A stretch of DNA of 48,527 bases from Desulfobacteraceae bacterium CG2_30_51_40 (GCA_001874005.1 MNYJ01000004.1:1-48527), one strand, 5' to 3'; positions 6,539 through 15,536 are shown, counted from the first letter of the stretch. Program-made: numbers and translations. Notes: generated from the letters alone by a model not told the origin.

Positions 6539-8895
6539 AGGCTACTTCCCTGGCAGTTAGAAAACGAATCGCATCCAGCGTAATAGCTTTTGCGCTTGTG
6601 GTTCTAGGAGCCTATGGACTGCTGAGCCTGCCGGTTAATTTCCTGCCGGATATGACCTATCCTATGATCAAGGTCAATATCTGGTGGAGAGGCGCCACAC
6701 CAGAGGAAATAGACACAAATATCGCTGACCCTGTGGAACGAATTATGGCCACTGTAGATGGGCTCGATTACCTTGAATCATCATCCATTGAAGGTATGTA
6801 CTCCCTCACAGCGAACTTTAAGTACTCTGTTGACTTGAACACGGCTTATCAAGATGCCCTGGCGGCCATGGCGAGAGTGGCCAGGCAGTTACCCAAGGAC
6901 ATTGATCCGCCGATTATATTCAAGGCTGATCCCACTCAGCTTCCTGTGGTTCAGCTTACTATACGCTCTGAAGAAAAAGACCTGGTGGAGATCCGCTCCT
7001 GGGTTGAGAACTGGCTTCAAAAGCAACTTCTCTCCGTTGCAGGGGTCGCGGGTACGGAGATAGTCGGGGGATTAAAGCGGGAAATCCGTGTGCATCTTGA
7101 TCCCGGGGCCATGGAAAAATACAGCCTTTCTCTCCAAACGGTTCTGAAGAGAATGCAGGAGGAAAACATTGATCAATTTGCGGGCCGTATTACTGCGGGA
7201 CCGCGTGAGATAATAGCCAGAACATCGGGAGAATACCGCTCTCTTGAGGAAATAAGAACAGTTGTCCTGGCGAGGAAGGGAGATGCTAAAATAACTCTGG
7301 AGGATATTGCCGAAGTAGTTGACTCCCATGAGCAGGTACGAGTAATTACCCGTCTGGGAGGCCGACCCTGCGTCAAGTTGAGTATCCTCAAACAGGCGGA
7401 TGCAAATACAGTGGAGGTTGCGGATGCCGTTAATAACAAAATAGAGGAACTGCGCCCTTCTCTTCCTGCCGGGATAGAGCTGGGTGTAGTTGAAAACCAG
7501 GCAGATTATGTCTTGCCTGCCCTAAGGGGTGTGCGCAATGCGGCAATTGAGGCTGCGATCCTTGTTCTAATAGTAGTTTATCTATTCCTGGGAAGCCTGC
7601 GCCAGGTTTTGGTAATGCTCCTTGCCTTGCCCATAACACTTGTCCTTAATTTCGCGATCATGAAATTGGCGGGTTTTTCCCTTAACATCTTTTCCCTGGG
7701 GGGCCTGGTGGTTGCTATAGGGGTGGTGCTCGACAACTCTATAGTGGTTATCGAAAATATTACCCGCCTTCGCCATGAAAGTTTGACAGGGTCAACAGAA
7801 GAGATTGCTATCGAAGGCACAAATCAGGTGGGTTCGGCGATACTCGCAGCCACCCTTTCTTTCATAGCTCTGTTTGTGCCTTTTCTTCTTGTGCCAGGCT
7901 TGACGAGCCTTCTTTTTAAGGAATTGATTCTCGTCATAGCCGGAATAGTTTCAGTAAGTTTGATAATTGCCGTGACCTTGACGCCTATGCTGACGGCGAT
8001 TCTCTTAAAGGGTAACGGTAACGCAGGACCAAGAAAAACGCTGTTTGAGAAGTTTTTTGATAAGGTCACTAGTCTGTATGGAAGGTCTCTTTCCTGGACC
8101 ATGCGGGAGAGATGGCTTACCTTTTCTTTTTTCATAATGGCACTGATCATTGCCGTCGCTCTGGCCCCAAGGCTGGGCAGCGAATTCCTCCCCCAGATGG
8201 ATGACGGCAGGATTATGATAAAGGCCAAACTCCCCACCGGCGCGTCTCTTAATGAAACCGACAGTGTCCTGCGACAAATAGAGGCACAACTGATCAATGA
8301 TCCCATTATTGAAAGCTATTTTACCTTGAGCGGCGGAAAAGTCCTGGGCCTTTATACCTATGAAATCGCAAACGAGGGAGAGGTTGATATCCAGCTTGTG
8401 CCGCGTCATAGTCGTAAAATAAGCACAAAGGATTACATAAAGACGCTGAGGCCTAAGGCAGTTGCGGTGTCTGTCCCGGGCGGCAAGGTTATTGTGACTC
8501 AAGCCAAGGTTAAGGGAATGCGTAAAATAGGAGAGGCAGATATCGAAATCAAGATAAAGGGCCAGAACCTTGGAACGCTTTTCTCTATTGCAAACGATTA
8601 CGCTAGACTCATGAGCGGCCTCAAGCAGTTTGCAAATGTCTATGTCACCATGGATATGAATAAGCCTGAATACCAGATAAGGGTGGACCGAACCCGGGCT
8701 GCAGAAATGGGCGTTTCGGTCTCGGATGTCGCCAATACGGCCAGATCCTTCCTGAACGGCGCAGTGGCAACCCGCTATAAGCAAGGTGATGATTTCTACA
8801 ATATCAGATTGATGATTGCCGAGAGCCGAGTTACCTCACGCAGTGATGTGGAGGGACTCCTTGTGAACACGAGCCAGGGGGGTACCTCAGGCTGA
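6535..8895 (+). CDS. RND efflux pump, N-terminal part of a frameshifted gene
   Basis: The inner-membrane proton-driven pump of the tripartite system. This reading gives 786 residues: TM1 at about 9-28, the first periplasmic loop, TM2-TM6 with VLDNSIVVIENI around Asp400 (the position of the proton-relay acid pair in AcrB; only one acid is present, as in many HAE-type relatives), TM7 and most of the second periplasmic loop. It ends early at TGA 8893-8895, after LVNTSQGG. The following bases in another frame continue the protein without a gap (YLRLRDVADVTEASG). The frames cross at a run of six G (8877-8882); seven G would restore one reading frame of 1021 residues, a normal RND length. Either the gene is broken, the run varies in length, or the sequence has an indel error. 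Without the last third the pump cannot assemble. Confidence 0.88.
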   Translation: MKATSLAVRKRIASSVIAFALVVLGAYGLLSLPVNFLPDMTYPMIKVNIWWRGATPEEIDTNIADPVERIMATVDGLDYLESSSIEGMYSLTANFKYSVDLNTAYQDALAAMARVARQLPKDIDPPIIFKADPTQLPVVQLTIRSEEKDLVEIRSWVENWLQKQLLSVAGVAGTEIVGGLKREIRVHLDPGAMEKYSLSLQTVLKRMQEENIDQFAGRITAGPREIIARTSGEYRSLEEIRTVVLARKGDAKITLEDIAEVVDSHEQVRVITRLGGRPCVKLSILKQADANTVEVADAVNNKIEELRPSLPAGIELGVVENQADYVLPALRGVRNAAIEAAILVLIVVYLFLGSLRQVLVMLLALPITLVLNFAIMKLAGFSLNIFSLGGLVVAIGVVLDNSIVVIENITRLRHESLTGSTEEIAIEGTNQVGSAILAATLSFIALFVPFLLVPGLTSLLFKELILVIAGIVSVSLIIAVTLTPMLTAILLKGNGNAGPRKTLFEKFFDKVTSLYGRSLSWTMRERWLTFSFFIMALIIAVALAPRLGSEFLPQMDDGRIMIKAKLPTGASLNETDSVLRQIEAQLINDPIIESYFTLSGGKVLGLYTYEIANEGEVDIQLVPRHSRKISTKDYIKTLRPKAVAVSVPGGKVIVTQAKVKGMRKIGEADIEIKIKGQNLGTLFSIANDYARLMSGLKQFANVYVTMDMNKPEYQIRVDRTRAAEMGVSVSDVANTARSFLNGAVATRYKQGDDFYNIRLMIAESRVTSRSDVEGLLVNTSQGGTSG

Positions 8896-9599
8896 GAGAC
8901 GTAGCGGATGTTACGGAGGCTTCGGGTCCGGTGGAGATTTCGCGGGAAGACCAAGTCAAGGCCGTGGTGGTGCGCGGGGATGCAGCAGGCACAAGCGTAG
9001 GTGAGGCGCTCGCTTCCCTGAAGAGAACCATTGAGGGCACCCCCATACCTACAGGATATCAGATAAGTTTCGGGGGCCAAGCCCAGATGATGGCTGAAAT
9101 GACTCAAACAGTCAAAATTATTTTGGCGTTTGCGCTCTTTTTCTCCTTCGTAGTCCTTGCAGTGCAGTTCAACAACTTAAGACTGCCGGCAATAATTCTG
9201 GGCTGTCTGCCGTTTTGTGCGGCAGGAATGATATATGCTCTCTACTTGTCGCAACTTCCCGTTGGTGCTACTGTCCTTATAGGGCTTCTGGTAGTCGCCG
9301 CTGCAATGGTGAACGGAGGAGTGCTGCTCCTGGTTTTGGCGGAAGAGCTGCGGCAGAGTGAAGGGCTTACTCCGTTTGAGGCAGTGCTGAAGGCGGCAAA
9401 GATACGTTTGCGGCCCCGTGTAATGATAGCCGTAGCTGTTATTGTGGGATTCATCCCCCTGGCCCTGAATCTTGAAGAAGGCGGCGATATGTTGCAACCC
9501 ATGGCAGTGGGTGCTATCGGAGGATTGCTGCTGGGCATAATGGTCGCGCTCTTTTTGATGCCTTGTCTTTACCTTATTTTTTCTCGAAGGACGAGTTAA
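8883..9599 (+). pseudogene. RND efflux pump, C-terminal part after the frameshift
   Basis: This in-frame continuation of the RND pump has no proper start of its own; the first ATG-like codons lie inside the domain. It contains the end of the second periplasmic loop (YLRLRDVADV, the usual hydrophobic-LRDVA segment) and then TM8-TM12, with helices near KIILAFALFFSFVVLAVQF, GATVLIGLLVVAAAMVNGG, RVMIAVAVIVGFIPLAL and GLLLGIMVALFLMPCLYLIF. It ends with a short basic tail. Together with 6535-8895 it makes one complete RND protein if one base is added in the G run at 8877-8882. Confidence 0.87.
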
Positions 9600-9614
9600 T
9601 AGACTCAGGAATTA

Positions 9615-10139
9615 ATGCACACTGATGATTTCAAAAGAAAGCTTACCGTAGCTTTCAGTGCCGACGCGGTCGGCTACAGCCGTTTGATGGGTGATGATGA
9701 GACGGCTACAGTCAAGACCTTGGAAGAATACAAGCAGGTAATGTCAGACCTGATCCTGGGGCACGGAGGTCGCGTTGTTGACTCTACCGGAGACAACCTG
9801 CTTGGGGAATTCGCAAGTGTAGTTGATGCCGTCAAGTGCGCGGTGGCCGTTCAAAATGCCCTTCGAGAGCGCAATGATGGCCTTTGCGAACAGCGAAGGA
9901 TGCTTTTTCGCATAGGCATCAACCTGGGAGATGTCATTGAGAAAGAGGGAAGGATTTATGGGGACGGTGTGAACATAGCCGCCAGACTTGAGTCCCTTGC
10001 CGATCCCGGCGGTATCTGCGTTTCCAAGACAGTAATTGACCAGATCGAAACGAAGCTGCCGTTCAGCTACGAGTATCTGGGTAAAAAGAGGGTAAAAAAA
10101 CATCGAAAAAACCATTCCCTCTTACAAGGTGCATTTTGA
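9615..10139 (+). CDS. Class III adenylate/guanylate cyclase domain, 5' part of a frameshifted gene
   Basis: A cyclase homology domain making a cyclic nucleotide from ATP or GTP in the cytoplasm. Metal-binding aspartates are visible at Asp17 (FSADAVGYSRLMGDDE) and Asp59 (VVDSTGDNLLGEF), and the transition-state Asn/Arg pair lies in VNIAARLES. The last normal residues are YLGKKRV; then an extra A in a run of seven (10094-10100) shifts the frame and gives a false tail ending at 10139. With six A the protein continues as KNIEKTIPSYKVHFEAAE into the reading at 10129-11505, giving 629 residues: cyclase, one TM, TolB-like domain, TPRs. This is a known arrangement for soluble-domain-first cyclases. 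It begins 15 bases after the RND gene and is probably in that operon. Confidence 0.85.
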   Translation: MHTDDFKRKLTVAFSADAVGYSRLMGDDETATVKTLEEYKQVMSDLILGHGGRVVDSTGDNLLGEFASVVDAVKCAVAVQNALRERNDGLCEQRRMLFRIGINLGDVIEKEGRIYGDGVNIAARLESLADPGGICVSKTVIDQIETKLPFSYEYLGKKRVKKHRKNHSLLQGAF

Positions 10140-11505
10140 AGCCGCGGAGAAGTTGGGAGCCTCATGTGAGGTTAATCCTGTGAGATGTTTGACCGCCCGC
10201 CGTTGGAAGGTGCTGGCTGTTGCCGCATTTTTGGTCGCCATCGGGTTGGCTGTTCTGCTTTACGGTATCGCTTCAAGAGAGGTTGTACCGCCTGAGGGCA
10301 GCCGTGTAAGCGAAGCGACCGGCCAAGAGAAATCCATCGCGGTGCTGCCTTTCAATAATCTCAGCGGCGATCCAGAGCAGGATTTCCTGAGCGATGGTTT
10401 GACGGAAGACATAATAACCGCCCTTTCGGCTATCCCGCGTCTCTTTGTTGTTGCTCGTAACACCTCCTTTACGCTCAAGGGAAAATCAGTCAATGTGAAA
10501 TCCGTGGGGCAGGGACTGGGTGTCAGATATATCCTTGAGGGAAGCGTTCAGACTGAGGCAGGGAGGGTGCGCATTACAGCTCAGCTTATTGACGCCGTGA
10601 CAGGCAATCACCTATGGGCTGAACGCTACGACAGGGAACTTAAAGACATCTTCGCGCTTCAGGATGATATTACCCTTAACATCTTGCAATCTCTCCAACT
10701 GACTATCCTGGAGGGGGAAAGGCATGGGCCGGCAGCCGGGCCTCCCAAAAGCCTTGACGCATATCTGAAGCTCCTCAAGGCAAAGGCATATTTCATGAGT
10801 TCAAAGAGAGCCGACAACGAAAAGGCCCGGCAGCTCCTGGAGGAGGCGGTCCTGCTTGACCCTGAGTATCCTTCAGGGTATGCCCTGCTTGCCAGGACTT
10901 ATCTGCGTGAGGTGTGGCTGGCTTGGAGTTCCGATTCAGCTAATGCTCTCAGAATGGCGCTTGAATTTGCGGAAAAGGCCCTGTCGCTTGATCCAAATGA
11001 CGGCTCCAACCATGCGCTCATTAGCCAGATATACCTGTTTCAGGAAATCTACGATAAGGCGCTCATCGAAGCAGAAAGGGCTGTTTCCCTTAGCCCTGGC
11101 TCTGTTGAAGGATACATTAGCCTGGGAATGACGCGCTGTTTTTCGGGTCAATTTGCAGAGGCATTACTGGCATATAAGGATGCCCTAAGGCTAGATCCGG
11201 CTCCCCCTGGCGGACTCTATTACCAAATTGGCAACAGTTATCTGATGATGGGAAATTTTGAGGAAGCAGGAAAGGCATATAGAAAGCTTTTGGCTGTCAA
11301 CCCCAATAGCTTATGGGCCTATGTTGGAATGGCGTCTCTCTACAGCATGTCCGGATTAACAAAGGAGGCTATTGAGGCAGGGAAAAAAGTTATCGAGATA
11401 AATCCCTACTTTTCTCTCAAGAACCTCGAAGAGATTTCTCCTTACAGAAATCCCGGCCACAAGGAGCGTCTTCTGGATGCGCTGCGCAAGGCAGGCCTGA
11501 AATGA
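10129..11505 (+). CDS. TolB-like/TPR portion of the frameshifted cyclase gene
   Basis: 458 residues. One transmembrane helix lies near 26-48 (WKVLAVAAFLVAIGLAVLLYG). A TolB-like N-terminal fold begins at KSIAVLPFNNLSGDPEQDFLSDGLTEDI; in these proteins it follows a cyclase or winged-helix domain. About five tetratricopeptide repeats (two-helix units such as ALLARTYLREVW, AEKALSLDPND, AERAVSLSPGS, YKDALRLDP, YRKLLAVNPNS) reach to the end. Resemblance begins upstream of the first ATG (10129), near 10097, showing that this is the second half of the gene starting at 9615 and was split by one extra A. If translated alone from 10129 it would lack the enzyme domain. Function as a sensor or scaffold is inferred from domains only. 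Confidence 0.85.
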   Translation: MHFEAAEKLGASCEVNPVRCLTARRWKVLAVAAFLVAIGLAVLLYGIASREVVPPEGSRVSEATGQEKSIAVLPFNNLSGDPEQDFLSDGLTEDIITALSAIPRLFVVARNTSFTLKGKSVNVKSVGQGLGVRYILEGSVQTEAGRVRITAQLIDAVTGNHLWAERYDRELKDIFALQDDITLNILQSLQLTILEGERHGPAAGPPKSLDAYLKLLKAKAYFMSSKRADNEKARQLLEEAVLLDPEYPSGYALLARTYLREVWLAWSSDSANALRMALEFAEKALSLDPNDGSNHALISQIYLFQEIYDKALIEAERAVSLSPGSVEGYISLGMTRCFSGQFAEALLAYKDALRLDPAPPGGLYYQIGNSYLMMGNFEEAGKAYRKLLAVNPNSLWAYVGMASLYSMSGLTKEAIEAGKKVIEINPYFSLKNLEEISPYRNPGHKERLLDALRKAGLK

Positions 11506-11587
11506 AGCGCAGTATCATTTCTTTTTCCGGCCCGGCAAGGCTGGTTATTGGGCCGAAGGTCTTCTGTCTCGCTTTGGGGAGGAAATC

Positions 11588-12202
11588 ATGGGTGTAAAAA
11601 AAGATACAGCGATGAAGACGATACCATTGAATCTATTTTTGCTGCTGGCGATTTGCATATTTATTGGAGGCATGGTCGGCGGGATACTTCTATGCGGCCA
11701 GGTAGCGCATAAAGGCATAGGATCGAGCGGAGAGTTTTCGCAGGAAGATAGATTAGCTTCCCAGATCAAGAAACTTACGAAGCTTCTTGAAAGTGAACCG
11801 CAAAATGTCGAGGCATGGACTCAGTTAGGGAACTTCTACTTCGATAGCGATAAGTATGAGAAGGCAATCGAGGCCTATCAAAAAGCTCTGTCGCTGGCGC
11901 CCAACAACCCTGATGTCTGGACTGATCTCGGAATAATGTACCGAAGTGCCCGAATGCCTGAAAAGGCACTGGAGGCCTTCGACCGCGCAATTTCTATTGA
12001 TGCCAAGCATGCCAATGCGCGATTCAATAGGGGTATTGTCCTGATGCATGATCTCAAACAGGAAGAGGCTGCTATCAAGGTCTGGGAGGAGTTGAGCAAT
12101 ATCAGCCCGACCTTTGAAACAGCCGACGGCACACACATTGATGAAGTCATTCTCTACTACAAGACCAAGCAGGATGAGAAGAACAGGACGGTGTCCAAAT
12201 AA
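11588..12202 (+). CDS. Membrane-anchored TPR protein
   Basis: 204 residues. A hydrophobic N-terminal helix (about 14-38, NLFLLLAICIFIGGMVGGILLC) anchors the protein, probably with the rest in the periplasm. A short linker is followed by about three TPR units: VEAWTQLGNFYFDSDKYEKAI, PDVWTDLGIMYRSARMPEKAL and ANARFNRGIVLMHD. TPRs bind other proteins; here the partner is unknown. GGGGAGGA is placed well before ATG 11588. It follows the cyclase-TPR gene by about 80 bases and may be in the same transcript. Confidence 0.85.
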   Translation: MGVKKDTAMKTIPLNLFLLLAICIFIGGMVGGILLCGQVAHKGIGSSGEFSQEDRLASQIKKLTKLLESEPQNVEAWTQLGNFYFDSDKYEKAIEAYQKALSLAPNNPDVWTDLGIMYRSARMPEKALEAFDRAISIDAKHANARFNRGIVLMHDLKQEEAAIKVWEELSNISPTFETADGTHIDEVILYYKTKQDEKNRTVSK

Positions 12203-12354
12203 GGGCTTCAGAGAATAGCCGGAAAATGTCTTGGGGGATTTGGTAATTGAAAGGCGTTTACTATCTTGCGTTGGTTTGGACTGCCCTGTTAAACTATGAA
12301 CTTGGGGCAGGCTATCATTAGCTGGAGTTGGTTCAAATTAAAAGAAAGGTATCA

Positions 12355-12672
12355 ATGTTGAGCGATTTTATTGCTATTGTTTCGTTTATTGTGGCTGTTT
12401 TAGGTTCGTTGGCTGGGATGTTTTTGAGTCATAGGGATAAGCAAACAATGGCCTCGATCGTCGCTTTTGCCTTTTTGATCTCTTTCTTTGTCAATATAAA
12501 CCATGACTCAAGGTTTATTCTTCAAGGGACCTGCCTGACGGCCTTCATCCTTGCGATGGTAGGTGGAGCAGTGGCTATCTTCAGCAACGTAGAAAGCAAA
12601 AGAACTTGCGCCATCGTTACCGGAGTGATCTCTCTTGGAACATCGCTTTTGATCTTATTTTCTTACCTGTGA
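12355..12672 (+). CDS. Small membrane protein with four predicted helices, unknown function
   Basis: 105 residues, nearly all hydrophobic. Helices lie at about 2-25 (DFIAIVSFIVAVLGSLAGMF), 33-50, 57-78 and 85-104, with short polar turns (SHRDKQ, NHDSR, ESKRT). No family is recognised. The ATG at 12355 is preferred because AAAGG lies about 8 bases upstream; a TTG at 12328 would add nine polar residues. It is AT-richer than its neighbours and ends at a stretch without genes. The reading is plausible but rests on open frame and helix pattern only. Confidence 0.6.
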   Translation: MLSDFIAIVSFIVAVLGSLAGMFLSHRDKQTMASIVAFAFLISFFVNINHDSRFILQGTCLTAFILAMVGGAVAIFSNVESKRTCAIVTGVISLGTSLLILFSYL

Positions 12673-12848
12673 GTTCCTTTCCTGTTAAAGATTTTCTTGG
12701 AGATCCATCAAAAACCAGCTTCATCAGCCTAGAGAGGTGGTTTGTGAAGACTCCATTCTCGACAATCGTGTCGAATCCATGAAAAACTCTTCCATTCCAT
12801 TTATTATATTGGATTAATTATCTTTTTAAATCTATGCATAAAATTGTC

Positions 12849-12863
12849 CGACATTTATTGCCT
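12849..12863. promoter_or_regulatory. Candidate upstream activator box CGACATTTATTGCCT
   Basis: This box differs by one base from the box at 3260-3274 and lies 112 bases before the -24 element at 12961. Its left end overlaps TGTCCGACA (12846-12854), a perfect inverted repeat built from the same half-site as CGACA-N4-TGTCG at 3171. No gene was found between 12673 and 13100; this box, the promoter at 12961 and the leader are what that stretch holds. Confidence 0.5.
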
Positions 12864-12960
12864 TATGACGCCCGAACACACCTCATTCGTTAGTAATGGC
12901 CTCTAAAGAAAAACCTATTCCTTTCAATATGTTCTTCAGTTCAGATCCTATGCTCCATCC

Positions 12961-12976
12961 TGGCACTCAAGGTGCA
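12961..12976 (+). promoter_or_regulatory. Sigma-54 promoter of second ZraP-like gene and envelope cluster
   Basis: TGGCACTCAAGGTGCA has an exact -24 element TGGCAC and GG-N10-GC spacing, with a GTGCA -12 element. The expected start near 12988 leaves a leader of about 113 bases before ATG 13101. A 60-codon open frame crossing this site (12896-13078) has no family features and is not accepted as a gene. Confidence 0.7.
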
Positions 12977-13100
12977 GGTGCATTTAAGCAACTTCAAAAG
13001 AAGAAGCTGAATAAAGATGAAGGTGTCAGTAGTTTCTTTGAATTTTCTTTGCACGATAATATCCTTGCGGTAGGATAAAAAGTGCTGGAGGTGCGTTAAG

Positions 13101-13568
13101 ATGAGGCGAGTTATTTTTTCATTTGTTTTTTTGTCTTTGGCTCTCTGGGCCACTTCGGCATTTGCCGGCCCCTGGGGAAGAGGAATGGGCACAGGCGCCT
13201 TTGACTCACTTCCTGCTGAGGCCGCATTAGGTTTGACATCAGAGCAGTCCCAAAAGCTTCAAACGCTTAGGCAAGCTTATCTGGATAATATAACACCTTT
13301 ACAAAATCAGCTTTTCAGCAGGAAAGCCGAACTCAGGCTGCTCTGGTCCGCGCAAAACCCTGACCAAGAACAAATTGCCTCCAAGCAGAAGGAGATCAAC
13401 GAGCTTGAGCAGAAGATAGAGGAAATATCAACCAGACATCGGCTCGATTGCAGGGAGGTGCTGACACCGGAGCAAAGGGAGAAAGCGGCCAAGATGGAGG
13501 GAGGGAGGCATAGAGGCCCGGGGTGGAGATCCGGGAGAATGTCACAGGGGTGGAAAGGAGAAAACTGA
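13101..13568 (+). CDS. ZraP/Spy/CpxP-family periplasmic stress protein (second copy)
   Basis: 155 residues. Signal peptide MRRVIFSFVFLSLALWATSAFA is cut before GPWG. The helical core has LTSEQSQKLQTLR, ITPLQNQLFSRKAELRLLWS, a Glu/Lys-rich coiled segment, and VLTPEQREKAAKM, the second LTxxQ motif of this family. The tail is rich in Gly, Arg, His and Met, a possible metal-binding end. It is a clear paralogue of the protein at 3459 but keeps the C-terminal part which that copy lacks. GGAGG at 13087-13091 fixes the start. It is the first gene after a sigma-54 promoter and lies 29 bases before the ABC ATPase, so it probably leads that operon. Confidence 0.9.
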   Translation: MRRVIFSFVFLSLALWATSAFAGPWGRGMGTGAFDSLPAEAALGLTSEQSQKLQTLRQAYLDNITPLQNQLFSRKAELRLLWSAQNPDQEQIASKQKEINELEQKIEEISTRHRLDCREVLTPEQREKAAKMEGGRHRGPGWRSGRMSQGWKGEN

Positions 13569-13597
13569 ACCATGGATTTATCAGGAGGATTAGTGTC

Positions 13598-14302
13598 TTG
13601 GAACTTGTTACAGCAAAGGACTTAAAGAAGACTTACGGAACCGGTAATGCTGCCGTGGATGCCTTGAAGGGCGTGAGCTTCTCCGTTGAGAAAGGAGCAT
13701 TCCTTTCAGTTATAGGCCCTTCCGGAAGCGGGAAGACTACACTTCTAAACCTCATAGGATGTCTTGACAGGCCGTCAGAAGGAAGTCTTTCTGTTGCCGG
13801 GACAGAGGTATCCGGCTTGAGCCGAAGGGACGGGGCCAGGTTCAGAGGAAACAAAATAGGCTTTATTTTCCAGAGCTTCAACCTTATTCCAGTGTTGACA
13901 GTATTTGAAAATGTTGAATATCCTCTCGTGATGGTTCAGGAGGTGCCCGCCTCCACCAGGAGTAAGCGCATAATGGCGCTTCTGGAGGCGGTCGGAATGG
14001 CTGATCAGAAGAAGAAACTTCCAGATCAGCTTTCAGGAGGCCAAAAACAGCGGGTTGCCATTGCAAGAGCGCTTGTGACCCATCCCGAGCTTGTGCTTGC
14101 AGATGAACCGACTGCAAATCTTGATAGGGATACCGCGCAGTCCATCATAAGGCTTATGAAGACCATCCGAAATGATTTCCAGACCACCTTTATATTCTCA
14201 ACTCATGACGCAAGGATAATTGATGAGGCCGAGCGTATCCTTCGCATAGAGGACGGAAGGCTTACTTCAAACGGCAATAACGGAGGCATACGACATGACT
14301 AA
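13598..14302 (+). CDS. ABC transporter ATPase, LolD/MacB type
   Basis: 234 residues from the chosen TTG. Walker A is GPSGSGKTT, the Q-loop is FIFQSFNLIP (the SFNL form typical of MacB/LolD/FtsE), the signature is LSGGQKQRVAIARAL, Walker B is LVLADEPTANLD and the H-loop is STHD. All are intact. The TTG at 13598 is preferred to upstream codons because AGGAGG at 13583-13588 is correctly placed and it gives the family length. It overlaps the FtsX-type permease by 8 bases, the usual pairing for type VII ABC systems, which use ATP in the cytoplasm to drive lipoprotein or periplasmic substrate movement and do not pump through the membrane themselves. Confidence 0.92.
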   Translation: MELVTAKDLKKTYGTGNAAVDALKGVSFSVEKGAFLSVIGPSGSGKTTLLNLIGCLDRPSEGSLSVAGTEVSGLSRRDGARFRGNKIGFIFQSFNLIPVLTVFENVEYPLVMVQEVPASTRSKRIMALLEAVGMADQKKKLPDQLSGGQKQRVAIARALVTHPELVLADEPTANLDRDTAQSIIRLMKTIRNDFQTTFIFSTHDARIIDEAERILRIEDGRLTSNGNNGGIRHD

Positions 14303-15536
14303 CACCTTGAGAATTGCCGTCAGGAACCTCTTTCGTTACAAGAGAAGGACCATTCTGACCCTTAGCCTGATCGTCCTGGGAATAATGTTCGTATCCATCT
14401 TTATTGCAGTTACCGGATCGTTCAAGAATATGATGATCGGCCAGATGACTGACTCCATGCTCGGGCATATCCAAGTCCACAGAAAGGGATATCTCGCTGC
14501 AATAGACAATTTACCCCTTAACCTGAATATGAAGTCTCAGGCATATAAGAAACTCGAAAAAACGCTCGATGACCTGCATGAAATTGAAGCCTACTCACCC
14601 AGGATCAAATTTGGGGGCATGTTCAGCACCTTTGTGGAGACGACCAATATACGGCTTAACGGTGTTTATCCCGATAGAGAATCAAAAACCGTCCCGCTGC
14701 TTCCCTCAAGGCTTATTGAGGGTAAAGGCGCGACCCTCAGTAAGGGTGAAATATGGATTCCGGAACTTATGTCCAAGAGCATGAAAGCAAAGATGGGAGA
14801 CATGATTGTCATCATCGCCACCAACCAGGACGGCTCGGTCAACGGCAAGCAGTTTAAGGTCTCGGGCGTCCTTGAAAGCGTCACAGGGCCGGGCGGCAGG
14901 GACGGCTATATCCACATCGAGGACGCAATGGAGGTACTTAGAATGGAGAATATGGAGATAAGCGAGGTGGCTATACGTCTCAAGAATTTCGGGGATATGA
15001 ATCCCCTGAGCAGCAAACTTGACACTCTCCTTGCCTCCCAGCTCAACAAGCAGGGCAAGCCCATGTTCGAGGTTCACACCTGGGAGAAGCTTTCGCCCTT
15101 CTACAACATCGCTCGTATGATTGACATCATGACCCTTTTCATAAAAATCATGCTTATTGCCATTGTGCTGATAAGCATCATGAATGTCATGATCATGGCG
15201 GTTTACGAACGGATTAGGGAGATAGGAACAATAGCAGCAATTGGCACCCTTCCGGGAAGAATCCTTTCCATGTTCGTCCTTGAAGGGTTTTGCATGGGCG
15301 CGGCAGGCACCGTGATAGGGGGTGTCTTGAGTGCCCTAATCATATATTTTGCCAACATGGCCAGGATCACCTTCGATTTCGGCAGGCAGACCGGGCTGGT
15401 CCTCTCGGCAGCCATAAGCCTTTCGGAAATTTTGACCATTTCAGGCATTGTCATTGCGGTTTCCATTGTCGCAAGCCTCCAGCCTGCTCTTAAAGCGGCG
15501 AGGATGGACCCCATCGAGGCACTGGGACATGTATGA
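14295..15536 (+). CDS. ABC permease with FtsX/MacB fold (LolC/E-like)
   Basis: 413 residues with the type VII layout. TM1 is at about 18-40 (RRTILTLSLIVLGIMFVSIFIAV), a large periplasmic domain lies at about 45-270 (MacB_PCD-like), then three helices near 275-300, 325-350 and 375-400. The cytoplasmic coupling helix ends in the usual (A/S)LxPAxKAAxxDPxEAL form, here SLQPALKAARMDPIEALGHV. It overlaps the ATPase gene and is followed after about 50 bases by a LolA-like gene. That neighbour suggests lipoprotein or hydrophobic-ligand transfer toward the outer membrane, but the substrate is inferred only. Confidence 0.92.
   Translation: MTNTLRIAVRNLFRYKRRTILTLSLIVLGIMFVSIFIAVTGSFKNMMIGQMTDSMLGHIQVHRKGYLAAIDNLPLNLNMKSQAYKKLEKTLDDLHEIEAYSPRIKFGGMFSTFVETTNIRLNGVYPDRESKTVPLLPSRLIEGKGATLSKGEIWIPELMSKSMKAKMGDMIVIIATNQDGSVNGKQFKVSGVLESVTGPGGRDGYIHIEDAMEVLRMENMEISEVAIRLKNFGDMNPLSSKLDTLLASQLNKQGKPMFEVHTWEKLSPFYNIARMIDIMTLFIKIMLIAIVLISIMNVMIMAVYERIREIGTIAAIGTLPGRILSMFVLEGFCMGAAGTVIGGVLSALIIYFANMARITFDFGRQTGLVLSAAISLSEILTISGIVIAVSIVASLQPALKAARMDPIEALGHV

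Noticed and set aside
12896-13078. 60-codon plus-strand frame before the second ZraP-like gene
   Set aside because: It runs across the sigma-54 promoter, has no ribosome site and no family features.
13060-13085. Another sigma-54 site close to the 13101 start (TTGCACG and CTTGC)
   Set aside because: Spacing between the elements does not fit GG-N10-GC; the site at 12961 does.
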